Shown here piece after piece: positions 24,441 to 32,039 of a DNA stretch of 48,703 nucleotides. Under the pieces are notes generated by a model. It was not told the DNA's origin. It searched no databases and saw nothing but the letters and a program-made list of their open reading frames with translations. Every line of letters begins with the position of its first letter. The stretch's first letter is position 1. The translations under genes and the position numbers were made by a program. This stretch comes from Paenibacillus alginolyticus DSM 5050 = NBRC 15375 (GTDB lineage Bacteria; Bacillota; Bacilli; Paenibacillales; NBRC-103111): contig NZ_AUGY01000065.1 in assembly GCF_000422905.1 (NCBI RefSeq), positions 1 through 48,703 of the forward strand. The letters run 5' to 3'.

Positions 24441-26147
24441 ATGGTAAGTAGAGGAACCAGAAAAACATGGCAATCAGTGGTCCTGATTTTATTCATCACT
24501 TTGCTTGTAATCGGCTGTACGTCCAAAAGCGATGAGCCGAAGGATAGCGCTAGCCCTAATGGGGGTGGAAGCGCAACCGGGGGAGCGAACGTTAATGCTA
24601 CAGGCTTTCCCATTGCTAAAAATAAAATTACGATGAGTGCTTTCGCGCCGCAATCGGCAAATATTGCAGATTTGAATACAAATTGGTTTACCAAGTATTT
24701 GGAAGATAAGACGAATATTCATTTGAACTGGCAGCTTGTGCCGGGAGAGTCAGCGGCCTTGAAGGAGAAGAAGCAGCTGCTGCTTGCCAGCGGCGACTAT
24801 CCTGATATTTTCATGTCAGGGGATCTAACGAAAGAGGAGCAACTGCTGTATGGTCAACAAGGTGTTCTTCTCCCGTTAAACAAGTTGATCGATCAATATG
24901 CACCGAACATTAAGAAGGCGTTCAAAGACATTTCGTATTTGGAAAAAGCGATCACTGCACCGGATGGAAATATCTATGCGATTCCTTCTGTGAACGAATG
25001 CTATCACTGCCAGTTTTCCGCTAAAATGTGGGTGAACACCAAATGGTTGCAAAAGCTCGGCCTTAGCGCGCCGAAGACGACTGACGATTTCTACAACATG
25101 TTGAAAGCGTTTAAAGAAAAGGATCCGAATGGCAACGGCAAGGCTGATGAAATAGCGCTAACGGGTTCGCCGACCGGTTGGCACACGGATGTTGAAACGT
25201 TCATTATGAATGCGTTCGTCTATTATAATCCGGATAACAACTATTTCATGATGAATGGAGGGAAGCTTGCAACGTCGGTTGATCAACCTGGCTTTAAAAA
25301 AGGTTTGCAATTTTTGAATAAACTATATGCGGAAGGCTTGATCGATAAGGAAGCTTTTACGCAAAAATCCGATGCGCTTTCCCAAAAAGGGAATAGTCCT
25401 GATACGGCGATTGCCGGTGCTATTCCGGCAGGCTGGTTCGGCGAATTCACGGATGCGTCGCCAAAGGCAACACGCCACAAAGACTATGATCCGATCGCGC
25501 CGCTTACAGGACCGGACGGAGCCTCGTTCACAGCACACTTCATCGGAATCGGAAACTCGGTGTTTGCTGTGACGAATAAAAATAAGAATCCAGAAGCGGC
25601 AATTCGTCTAGCCGATTATCTATACTCAGAAGAGGGCACGACTATGTCCAACTCTGGGGAAGAAGGCCGTAATTGGGTGAAAGCGGATGCTAACGATAAA
25701 AACACACGAGGCACTGCAGCCAAGTTCAAGGTGAAGGAAACGTCTTACGGCGTAGGTCAAGTGCAGAACGACCATTGGAATCAAATGGGACCGAACCTTC
25801 GCTCAGCCGAATATCGCGAAACTTCGTATGCAGCCAGTCAAGACATTTATACGATGGATGGCTTGGAAACGCGTTTATACAAAGCGACGAAAGAATTGTA
25901 TGAAGGACATCAACCGAAAGAAGAGTTCCCGACGGATATCTTCTTGTCCAATGATCAGGCTAATCAAGTGAAGCAGCTGAAGCCGATCATTACAGACTAT
26001 GTCAAACAGTCCATGCTGCAGTTTATCATGGGAGCCAAAAGCATCGACAAAGACTGGGATGCTTACTTGAAAGGTCTTAAAGATTCCGGCATGGATCAAT
26101 TCATCAAAATCTATCAGGATGCCTATGATAAAGTGTATAAAAAATAA
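24441..26147 (+). CDS. Extracellular solute-binding lipoprotein, LplA type
   Basis: 568 residues from ATG 24441, 9 bases after AAGGAGG; a TTG at 24435 is too close to that site. The signal peptide ends in the lipobox VIGC, followed by a Ser/Gly/Asn-rich linker. The mature part is a large sugar-binding protein with an EF-hand-like loop 'DPNGNGKADEI', common in Paenibacillus members. It delivers an oligosaccharide to the two permeases upstream; the ligand is unknown. A hairpin at 26166 follows, then the dioxygenase gene. Confidence 0.92.
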   Translation: MVSRGTRKTWQSVVLILFITLLVIGCTSKSDEPKDSASPNGGGSATGGANVNATGFPIAKNKITMSAFAPQSANIADLNTNWFTKYLEDKTNIHLNWQLVPGESAALKEKKQLLLASGDYPDIFMSGDLTKEEQLLYGQQGVLLPLNKLIDQYAPNIKKAFKDISYLEKAITAPDGNIYAIPSVNECYHCQFSAKMWVNTKWLQKLGLSAPKTTDDFYNMLKAFKEKDPNGNGKADEIALTGSPTGWHTDVETFIMNAFVYYNPDNNYFMMNGGKLATSVDQPGFKKGLQFLNKLYAEGLIDKEAFTQKSDALSQKGNSPDTAIAGAIPAGWFGEFTDASPKATRHKDYDPIAPLTGPDGASFTAHFIGIGNSVFAVTNKNKNPEAAIRLADYLYSEEGTTMSNSGEEGRNWVKADANDKNTRGTAAKFKVKETSYGVGQVQNDHWNQMGPNLRSAEYRETSYAASQDIYTMDGLETRLYKATKELYEGHQPKEEFPTDIFLSNDQANQVKQLKPIITDYVKQSMLQFIMGAKSIDKDWDAYLKGLKDSGMDQFIKIYQDAYDKVYKK

Positions 26148-26165
26148 GTAAATGATGAATTTGCA

Positions 26166-26202
26166 AAGAACCTTCAATCCTTTCATAGGGGTGAGGGTTC
26201 TT
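26166..26202 (+). terminator. Hairpin between binding protein and dioxygenase genes
   Basis: AAGAACCTTCA pairs with TGAGGGTTCTT (one G-T) with a weak T-tail, so partial read-through to the dioxygenase is possible. Confidence 0.65.
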
Positions 26203-26227
26203 CTGTAAATATAGAAAGGTGATAGAG

Positions 26228-27091
26228 ATGGAGGAAGAAAATAAGAGTGGATATTTAACTAAAGAACAAATTGAATTTTACAATGAGGAAGGATACATCG
26301 TACTTGATCGCTTTTTAACCAATGAGGAATTAGCGCCTGTACAGGAAGCGATGACGTATAAGGTTTCCATGATTGCCGATGAATTGTTTCGTGACGGCTT
26401 GATTGAAGACAAATTGGTTGACCGCCCATTTAAATATCGGCTTGCGGAACTTTTTCAACATTTAACCGCTGAAGATTTTTTGAAATACGGGCGAAGCTGG
26501 CGTGACCGAATACCTGGTTATTTTCATTTAATGAGCAACATTAAAATTCTTAATGCGGTCGAATCTTTGATTGGAGGCGAGCTCTTTTCGAATCCGGTTT
26601 ATAATGTTAGGCCGAAGATTCCGAGGGTTGCCGCTGGAGCAGTACCTTGGCATCAAGATAAATCATACTGGCCGGATGCCAATTCCAATCCAGTCATCAC
26701 TGTGTGGATCCCTTTAGTCGACGCAAACGAAGTGAATGGCTGTTTGCATATTAAACCGAAGACACATCGAAAACCACTTTTGAAATGGCACCAAGAAACT
26801 GAAACTGGAACTGGTTACACGGCATTGAAGGAAAGTCAATTAGGGAACACAAAGACTGTTGTATTGCCTGTCTCCGCTGGCAGCGCGATATTATTCAACG
26901 ACCGCTGTCTCCATATGTCAACACCGAATCTATCAAATGAAGTCAGGTGGAGCGTGGATTTACGTTACCAACCGACAGACCAGGATCCTATGTTAGCGCA
27001 TGGAGCAGGATTTTTGGCCAGGAGCTACAAATATCCAGAGAGGGTTGCTGCTCTTGAGGATTGGTTAGAGGGACGTCCTGAGCACTTGTAG
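26228..27091 (+). CDS. Phytanoyl-CoA dioxygenase (PhyH) family protein
   Basis: 287 residues from ATG 26228, with GAAAGGTG upstream. A 2-oxoglutarate/Fe(II) dioxygenase with the facial triad His142-x-Asp144 ('VPWHQDKSYWP') and distal His229 ('CLHMSTPNLS'), plus a basic residue in 'EVRWSVDLRYQP' for 2-oxoglutarate. Bacterial members hydroxylate small metabolites, not necessarily phytanoyl-CoA. It is codirectional with the ABC importer 80 bases upstream, so its substrate may come from that importer. Substrate unknown. Confidence 0.88.
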   Translation: MEEENKSGYLTKEQIEFYNEEGYIVLDRFLTNEELAPVQEAMTYKVSMIADELFRDGLIEDKLVDRPFKYRLAELFQHLTAEDFLKYGRSWRDRIPGYFHLMSNIKILNAVESLIGGELFSNPVYNVRPKIPRVAAGAVPWHQDKSYWPDANSNPVITVWIPLVDANEVNGCLHIKPKTHRKPLLKWHQETETGTGYTALKESQLGNTKTVVLPVSAGSAILFNDRCLHMSTPNLSNEVRWSVDLRYQPTDQDPMLAHGAGFLARSYKYPERVAALEDWLEGRPEHL

Positions 27092-27196
27092 AGTTCGCAT
27101 GTTCTCGAGTATTGCTGCGAGTCGCTACGTTCCCTTAGTGGAAGCATATTCCTGGTAGATGGATGCATGTCCTTATGAACCCAAGAACCTATGAAG

Positions 27197-27240
27197 AAGC
27201 TGCCCCTCTAATGAATTTATCATTATTGGGACAGCCTTTT
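27197..27240. terminator. Terminator between dioxygenase and thioesterase genes
   Basis: GCTGCCCC/GGGACAGC (one mismatch) with an inner TAATGA/TCATTA stem, followed by TTTT. Confidence 0.75.
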
Positions 27241-27258
27241 CATTTCTATTAAGCAAAA

Positions 27259-27711
27259 TCATTTTTTGTCAATGATTGCGACCGTACAGCGAGAAATACA
27301 TATGAGTTGATTATTCTCATCGGATATTTTAATTTCCCACACCATTGTTTTTCTGCCTTTGTGCAAAGGAGTTGCCACAGCTGTTACGATACCATCTCGC
27401 TTACTTTTGAGGTGATTGGCGTTAATTTCAAGTCCTACAGCTGCATGTTTTTCTTTATTGATATTAATTTCAGATGCAATAGAGGCTGCGGTCTCAGCCA
27501 ATAGTACAGAAGCCCCTCCATGTAAAATCCCCGCTGGTTGGTGAGTTGCCGGACCGACTGGCATCGTCATCACAACGCGATCTGGAGTTAGCTCTACGAT
27601 CTCAATACCAAGCGTACGGATAGCAGTGTTCTGGCTTCTTTCTTTCATAAACGCAATAAAGGAATCTTTATCCATGCCGTAGGACTGATAAATTTCTTCG
27701 GATACGATCAT
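27259..27711 (-). CDS. PaaI-family hotdog thioesterase
   Basis: 150 residues from the ATG at 27711, 8 bases after GGGAGG; an ATG two codons earlier is too close to it. Hotdog fold with 'HQPAGILHGGASVLLAETAA', where the glycine-rich loop and the catalytic Glu of the PaaI/MenI class lie, and 'AVGLEINANHLKSKRDG'. It hydrolyses acyl- or aryl-CoA thioesters; DHNA-CoA is one possibility but no menaquinone genes are near. It may share a transcript with nothing else, as the next gene upstream is 90 bases away. Confidence 0.9.
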   Translation of the reverse strand: MIVSEEIYQSYGMDKDSFIAFMKERSQNTAIRTLGIEIVELTPDRVVMTMPVGPATHQPAGILHGGASVLLAETAASIASEININKEKHAAVGLEINANHLKSKRDGIVTAVATPLHKGRKTMVWEIKISDENNQLICISRCTVAIIDKK

Positions 27712-27801
27712 AACCATAACCTCCCTAGGGTTTAGAAAATAGTACGAATCCTTACGTCAGCAACAGAACAACTTTGTACAAATCACAATGATTATCTCAT
27801 C

Positions 27802-28875
27802 TTATTTCTTGGCTTCGGTTCGGGAGAGCTCCTGTCGTACAATTGGCGCTACTTTGGTGCCTAGCAGCTCGATGGCACGCATGACCTGATGGTGCGGCAT
27901 TGTGCCAACATTTACATGTAGGAAGAATCGCGTGATGCCCAAATTTTTACGCAGTAAAAGGATTTTTTCTGCGACGTATTCAGGGTCACCGACATAAAGA
28001 GCGCCTCGAATACTGCGCGCAGCATCAAAAGTTCCACGGTTGTAATTCTGCCCCCAACCCCGTTCACGCCCGATAACGTTCATTTGGGCCTGCGTGGAAG
28101 GGAAGAATAAATCGGCAGCCTGTTCGGTCGTTTCTCCGACAAATCCGTGTGAGTGCGTCGCAATTGACAGCTTGTCAGGATCGTGACCGGCTTTCATCGC
28201 AGCCTCTTTGTAGAGTGCAACTAAGGGAGCAAAACTCTCTGGCATTCCGCCTATAATGGCAAATACGATCGGTAGACCCAGCGTTCCTGCCCGAATAGCG
28301 GATTCAGCACTCCCGCCGCTTGCGATCCATACCGGCAGCGGGCTCTGAACGGACCGAGGATAAACACCGAGATTATGGATGGCAGGACGGTGACCACCGC
28401 GCCAAGTTACTTTTTCAGAAGATCGGATCGCAAGCAGCAGTTCCAGCTTTTCTTCGAACAATTCGTCATAATGATCCAGACTATATCCGAAAAGAGGAAA
28501 GGATTCAATGAACGAACCCCGGCCCGCCATAATTTCGGCTCGGCCGTTAGAGATGCCGTCAAGGGTTGAGAAAGCTTGATACACGCGAACCGGATCGTCT
28601 GAGGACAGCACGGTAACGGCACTGGTGAGCCTAATTCGCTTGGTCATGGCAGCAACTGCTGCCAGCACGACAGCCGGCGAGGTACCAGCGTAATCGGCAC
28701 GATGGTGCTCTCCAATACCATAGACATCTAGTCCGACCTGATCGGCCAGTACAATTTCCTCAACCGCATTGCGCAACCGCTCGGCATGGCTGATGACCTC
28801 TCCTGTCACTGGGTCTGGTGTAGTTTCCAAAAATGTACTTATTCCTATTTCTATGTTGGTTGTTATATCGGCCAT
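27802..28875 (-). CDS. LLM-class flavin-dependent oxidoreductase
   Basis: 357 residues of the luciferase-like monooxygenase group: N-terminal 'NIEIGISTFLETTPDPVTG', 'VYGIGEHHRADYAGTSPAVV' with the EHH motif, 'LTSAVTVLSSDDPVRVYQAF' and 'GRAEIMAGRGSFIESFPLFG' (flavin contacts). These enzymes use FMNH2 from a partner reductase and O2. Two FMN reductases lie within 15 kb (15827 and 30788) and could supply it. Divergent from the HxlR regulator at 29000. Substrate unknown. Confidence 0.93.
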   Translation of the reverse strand: MADITTNIEIGISTFLETTPDPVTGEVISHAERLRNAVEEIVLADQVGLDVYGIGEHHRADYAGTSPAVVLAAVAAMTKRIRLTSAVTVLSSDDPVRVYQAFSTLDGISNGRAEIMAGRGSFIESFPLFGYSLDHYDELFEEKLELLLAIRSSEKVTWRGGHRPAIHNLGVYPRSVQSPLPVWIASGGSAESAIRAGTLGLPIVFAIIGGMPESFAPLVALYKEAAMKAGHDPDKLSIATHSHGFVGETTEQAADLFFPSTQAQMNVIGRERGWGQNYNRGTFDAARSIRGALYVGDPEYVAEKILLLRKNLGITRFFLHVNVGTMPHHQVMRAIELLGTKVAPIVRQELSRTEAKK

Positions 28876-28999
28876 ACTATTTCGCCTCCTTCATTATCTA
28901 TATTAACTCATTTATTTATGGTTTCTCAAATATAGTAAGAGAAGAGAGAGTGGATCGAAGACATTAGTACGATATTATAAAAACGTAGGGGTTGCACCC

Positions 29000-29422
29000 G
29001 TGAGCTTCAGACGGTATGGTAAAGGTCAGGGAGGCGATGTGAATCCTATGCTGGATCCGGGGAAAACGTATAATACGGCCGTGGAAGTGACACTCGAAGT
29101 GATCGGTGGCAAGTGGAAGCCAGTCATTTTGTTCCATCTCACGTTCGGAAAGAAACGCAACGGTGAGCTGATGAGCTTGATGCCAACGGTTACACAAAAA
29201 GTGCTTACTCAGCAGTTGCGAGAACTAGAGGAGGATGGGGTTGTTACCCGATTTTCATATAACCAGGTGCCGCCTAAAGTCGAGTATGAGCTATCCGAAT
29301 ATGGCTGGAGTCTAAAGGAGCTTCTTCATTTCATGTGCAGATGGGGAGATAGGCATGTTGAGCGTGTGTTTGGTGATACGGTCAAGATTTTGGAAAAGTC
29401 GCCACACTTGAATGAAACATGA
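29000..29422 (+). CDS. HxlR-family transcriptional regulator
   Basis: A small winged-helix regulator: 'TYNTAVEVTLEVIGGKWKPV' followed by 'ILFHLTFGKKRNGELMSLMP' and 'TQKVLTQQLRELEEDGVVTR'. The frame allows 140 residues from GTG 29000; GTG 29039 or ATG 29048 may be the true start because GGGAGG lies at 29029. HxlR (DUF24) proteins often sense quinones, aldehydes or disulfide stress; this one lacks an early cysteine, though one Cys occurs near the C-terminus (HFMCRW). Flanked by LLM oxidoreductase and PRISE-like reductase genes, its likely targets. Confidence 0.9.
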   Translation: MSFRRYGKGQGGDVNPMLDPGKTYNTAVEVTLEVIGGKWKPVILFHLTFGKKRNGELMSLMPTVTQKVLTQQLRELEEDGVVTRFSYNQVPPKVEYELSEYGWSLKELLHFMCRWGDRHVERVFGDTVKILEKSPHLNET

Positions 29423-29435
29423 TCAGTGATATGAC

Positions 29436-29471
29436 AGAAACCGGTCTCTGGATTTCAGAGGCCGGTTTCTT
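29436..29471. terminator. Bidirectional terminator
   Basis: AGAAACCGGTCTCTG pairs with CAGAGGCCGGTTTCT (one G-T) around a 5-base loop. Confidence 0.85.
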
Positions 29472-29479
29472 ATGTGATG

Positions 29480-30550
29480 TCATGGGATAACTTTGCGTTG
29501 TCGTAAATCATCAAATATGCTTAGGAACATTGCTTCTGTATCAATGAACTCGTGAAAGCCGAAACGACGCGCTTTCGTGCCGTCAGCAAAAAAGTCATAA
29601 TCCCAAGAAAAGACAAAGTCACCGAATCGCCAGGAGGAAACGTCACTATAGGTGTTATCTACTAATTCATGCTTCTTCACCATGTTGTTCCATAACGACT
29701 CTTTGTCGGCCATAACAACATCCAAGGACATCTGCAGCGGAGGTGCTGTTTCTAGACCGAAATATGTGGCAATCTTTGGCCAAAGCTCGTTCCACCGGAA
29801 GAGATCTCCGTTCGTAATGTTGAATGCTTGATTCGCGCAGCGTGCATCTGTCGCTGCCCAAACGGTGGCTCTGGCCAATAATCCTGCGTCGGTCATCTCC
29901 AGCAGGCTGTTGTAGGCACCCTGCTTACCAGGAAAACGGAGCGGCAACCCTAGTTCCTTTGACATGGAAGCATAAATTGCAATTACCATCGCTAGATTCA
30001 TTGGATTGCCCAAAGCGAATCCACAAACAACGGAAGGGCGAATTGCTGACCATGTCCAGCTGCGACCTTGCTGCCGATTCTCGAGGAATTGCTGTTGGTC
30101 GACATTAAACTCAGGCGGCATGTGATACGCATCTGTTTCCCGAGCTGGTGTCTTGAAGGGACCCAGGTGAGCGCCATATACTTTGTAGCCCTGCATAAGA
30201 CTGATATGCTGGAGGCATAGAGAGATTGGCTCGATCTCATTGACGATGTTGACGAGCATGGCTAAGTTCGGGGAGACCAATTCGGCCCAGGTAGGACGGT
30301 CTTGGTAAGCAGCGTAGAAGATATGGGTGACTTCTGTTAGACTTCCTAGTTTCTCATGGGTATCATTTTCATTAAGCAGATCGACGGCTATATATCGGAC
30401 TCGGTTGTTGGACTCCCCGCCTCGCCGTGACACACCAATGATATCCCAGTCGTCTAGCTGCTCCAGATATGCGATAAGATTTCTTCCAATTACGCCGTTA
30501 GCTCCAACAACAAGAGCGGTTTTGCGTGGCATGGCTTCTTTTGTTTTCAT
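29480..30550 (-). CDS. PRISE-like short-chain reductase
   Basis: 356 residues from the ATG at 30550, after GGAGAGG; 13 further in-frame codons upstream are not supported. N-terminal Rossmann 'ALVVGANGVIGRNLIAYLE', 'FYAAYQDRPTWAE', 'GYKVYGAHLGPFKTPARE' with the family's Lys and Tyr (spaced more widely than in classical SDRs), and the C-terminal 'FHEFIDTEAMFLSIFDDLR'. These match the progesterone-5-beta-reductase/iridoid-synthase-like (PRISE) group, which reduce activated C=C bonds with NADPH. Bacterial substrates are mostly unknown. Its promoter carries the 13-mer also found before the aldo/keto reductase. Confidence 0.88.
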   Translation of the reverse strand: MKTKEAMPRKTALVVGANGVIGRNLIAYLEQLDDWDIIGVSRRGGESNNRVRYIAVDLLNENDTHEKLGSLTEVTHIFYAAYQDRPTWAELVSPNLAMLVNIVNEIEPISLCLQHISLMQGYKVYGAHLGPFKTPARETDAYHMPPEFNVDQQQFLENRQQGRSWTWSAIRPSVVCGFALGNPMNLAMVIAIYASMSKELGLPLRFPGKQGAYNSLLEMTDAGLLARATVWAATDARCANQAFNITNGDLFRWNELWPKIATYFGLETAPPLQMSLDVVMADKESLWNNMVKKHELVDNTYSDVSSWRFGDFVFSWDYDFFADGTKARRFGFHEFIDTEAMFLSIFDDLRQRKVIP

Positions 30551-30593
30551 AATATATCCTCTCCTTCTCCGTACTGGTTTCATCATCATTGTG

Positions 30594-30653
30594 CACTTTG
30601 GAGTGTGGAATGAAAAGTACGCACTTTGATGTCATATAGTTACTTTGAAGTAA
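30594..30653 (-). promoter_or_regulatory. Cluster of HxlR-like operator candidates
   Basis: Three related motifs occur within 60 bp upstream of the PRISE-like gene: CACTTTGGAGTG (30594-30605), AAGTACGCACTTT (30615-30627, identical by complement to 17890-17902) and the palindrome TTACTTTGAAGTAA (30640-30653). TACT..AGTA symmetry is typical of DUF24/HxlR sites. Confidence 0.5.
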
Positions 30654-30727
30654 TAAATGGCAGTGGAGAGGGAGGAGCTTGAGAGTATAAGCGTAATCGT
30701 TACTCGAAATAGTGAATTAACAAATAA

Positions 30728-30768
30728 ACAAGCTGGATCAGGCGAACCCTATCCAGCTTGTTTGTTTG
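30728..30768. terminator. Terminator of the second flavin reductase
   Basis: ACAAGCTGGAT pairs with ATCCAGCTTGT around an 11-base loop, T-rich on both strands. Confidence 0.85.
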
Positions 30769-30787
30769 TATTCGATTGGTTGGAGTG

Positions 30788-31345
30788 TTAACGCAACGAT
30801 TTTAACGCGCCGCTCCAGGCGACGACTTGATCAAACAGCGTGTTGGCTGCTGCTTCCTGGTGAGGTGCAGGCTTCACAATACTGTAGTTTTCAAAATCCG
30901 TAAAGAGCGAAAGAGTGACTTGAGCACGTACGTCTGCCACATGCAGCTCCCCTAAGATAAGTCTCAAGTTTTCTGCCGCACGAGCCCCGCCTGTGCCACC
31001 TCCGTAGCTAACGATGCCAGCCGCCTTATCTTTCCATTCATTAAAAAGAAAATCAATGGCGTTTTTGAGCGCTCCAGAGACCGCATGATTATACTCAGGC
31101 GTTACAAAAACAAAGCCATCATACGAATGGATTGCTTTCGACCAAGCCATTGTATGCGACTTCTTGTATTGAGCCAGCATAGGCGGCTTTGGTTCATCAT
31201 AGAGCGGTAAATTGAAATCTGCAATATCCACAATTTCGTATTCAGCGTCACTGCGTTTTTGTGCAATTTCATGAACCCATCGAGCGACTGCTTCACCTCT
31301 GCGTCCTGGTCGCGTGCTGCCAATTATGATTGCGATTTTTAGCAT
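30788..31345 (-). CDS. NADPH-dependent FMN reductase family protein
   Basis: 185 residues with the flavodoxin-like reductase motifs 'IIGSTRPGRRGEAVARW' and 'TPEYNHAVSGALKNAIDFLF', and a glycine-rich 'VSYGGGTGGARAAENLR' loop. GGAGG precedes the ATG. Same superfamily as the 15827 gene but of a different branch (GSTRPGR type). It could provide reduced flavin to the LLM oxidoreductase nearby, which is an inference from proximity. Monocistronic. Confidence 0.92.
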   Translation of the reverse strand: MLKIAIIIGSTRPGRRGEAVARWVHEIAQKRSDAEYEIVDIADFNLPLYDEPKPPMLAQYKKSHTMAWSKAIHSYDGFVFVTPEYNHAVSGALKNAIDFLFNEWKDKAAGIVSYGGGTGGARAAENLRLILGELHVADVRAQVTLSLFTDFENYSIVKPAPHQEAAANTLFDQVVAWSGALKSLR

Positions 31346-31781
31346 TGTAATTTCCTCCGTAACGTTGTTTGTATTTTATAGTCCATTTTGTTGTTCAGTT
31401 CCAACATCCCCCTTCCGTATATGCCTGTGGAAAATCTTAACAGACGGCTTCCTTTCATTTCAAACGAAATTACTGTTATAACCAAAGTTTCCGTTACTTC
31501 ATGTGGAGGGGGAAATTTCCTTTTTATCGATTTTTATGGTGAGAATATTTGTGAGGGAGTGTGAAGTTATGTTTTCAAGAACTTCGGTTTAAAAATTCCC
31601 CAAATGATGATAATTACGCTAAAGAAAGAAAATCATTGCTACAAACTGATCAAGTACTTATATGTGAACTTTATTGCTTTGCCTGCTGCCTAAGAGATCG
31701 GTGCACGTAAAATCGTAAAAAATTCCATGTGAATCATAAATTAACTAATACAGAATTTTATCGATTCATTATGATTGTAAT
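31346..31781. other. Gene-less AT-rich region
   Basis: No supported frame of more than about 40 codons. It holds the flavin reductase promoter on the reverse strand and, at its right end, a TATGAT -10 candidate (31770-31775) for a forward transcript. Confidence 0.4.
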
Positions 31782-31795
31782 TGGAAGCGTTTACT
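31782..31795 (+). promoter_or_regulatory. cre-like site at a putative start point
   Basis: TGGAAGCGTTTACT matches 12 of 14 cre positions and lies directly after the TATGAT box, so CcpA could block initiation of the transcript leading toward the secreted multidomain protein. Confidence 0.55.
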
Positions 31796-31823
31796 AGACT
31801 CACGAGGAAAGAAGGGGTTCGTA

Positions 31824-31925
31824 ATGAGTAGAAGTTAAGTCTGATTTTAGCAGTAATGGTTTCAGTATGGGATCGAGTGAATGTCCGCGTTTACTTCACG
31901 ACTGTCCTATACGGAAGTGCGGATT
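31824..31925 (+). pseudogene. Frameshifted signal-peptide remnant
   Basis: An ATG with GAAAGAAGGGG upstream reads MSRS then stop. Assuming one lost base, the continuing frame gives MSRKLSLILAVMVSVW, a typical Paenibacillus secretion signal, and then unrelated residues up to a stop at about 31925. It looks like the 5' end of a lost secreted-protein gene. Confidence 0.45.
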
Positions 31926-31985
31926 AAGCGCGGAAAACGCGCTTAATCGAGCGGGCCCGAACAAATAAGCGCGGAAAACGCGCTT
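31922..31985. repeat. Twin hairpins AAGCGCG-GAAAA-CGCGCTT
   Basis: GATTAAGCGCG-GAAAA-CGCGCTTAATC (31922-31948) and AAGCGCG-GAAAA-CGCGCTT (31967-31985) are two near-identical stem-loops 45 bp apart, separated by GC-rich sequence. They lie 55 bases before the start of the large secreted protein. Without a T-run they are not typical terminators; a dispersed repeat or mRNA-stabilising element is possible. Confidence 0.7.
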
Positions 31986-32039
31986 TCAGCAAGCCAAAGC
32001 CCGTCACTTTTAATATACGAAGAAAAAGGAGGATTTCAG

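Noticed and set aside
30660..30720. Possible gene or RNA in the spacer upstream of the PRISE-like promoter
   Set aside because: GGGAGGAGC is present but no frame of useful length follows.
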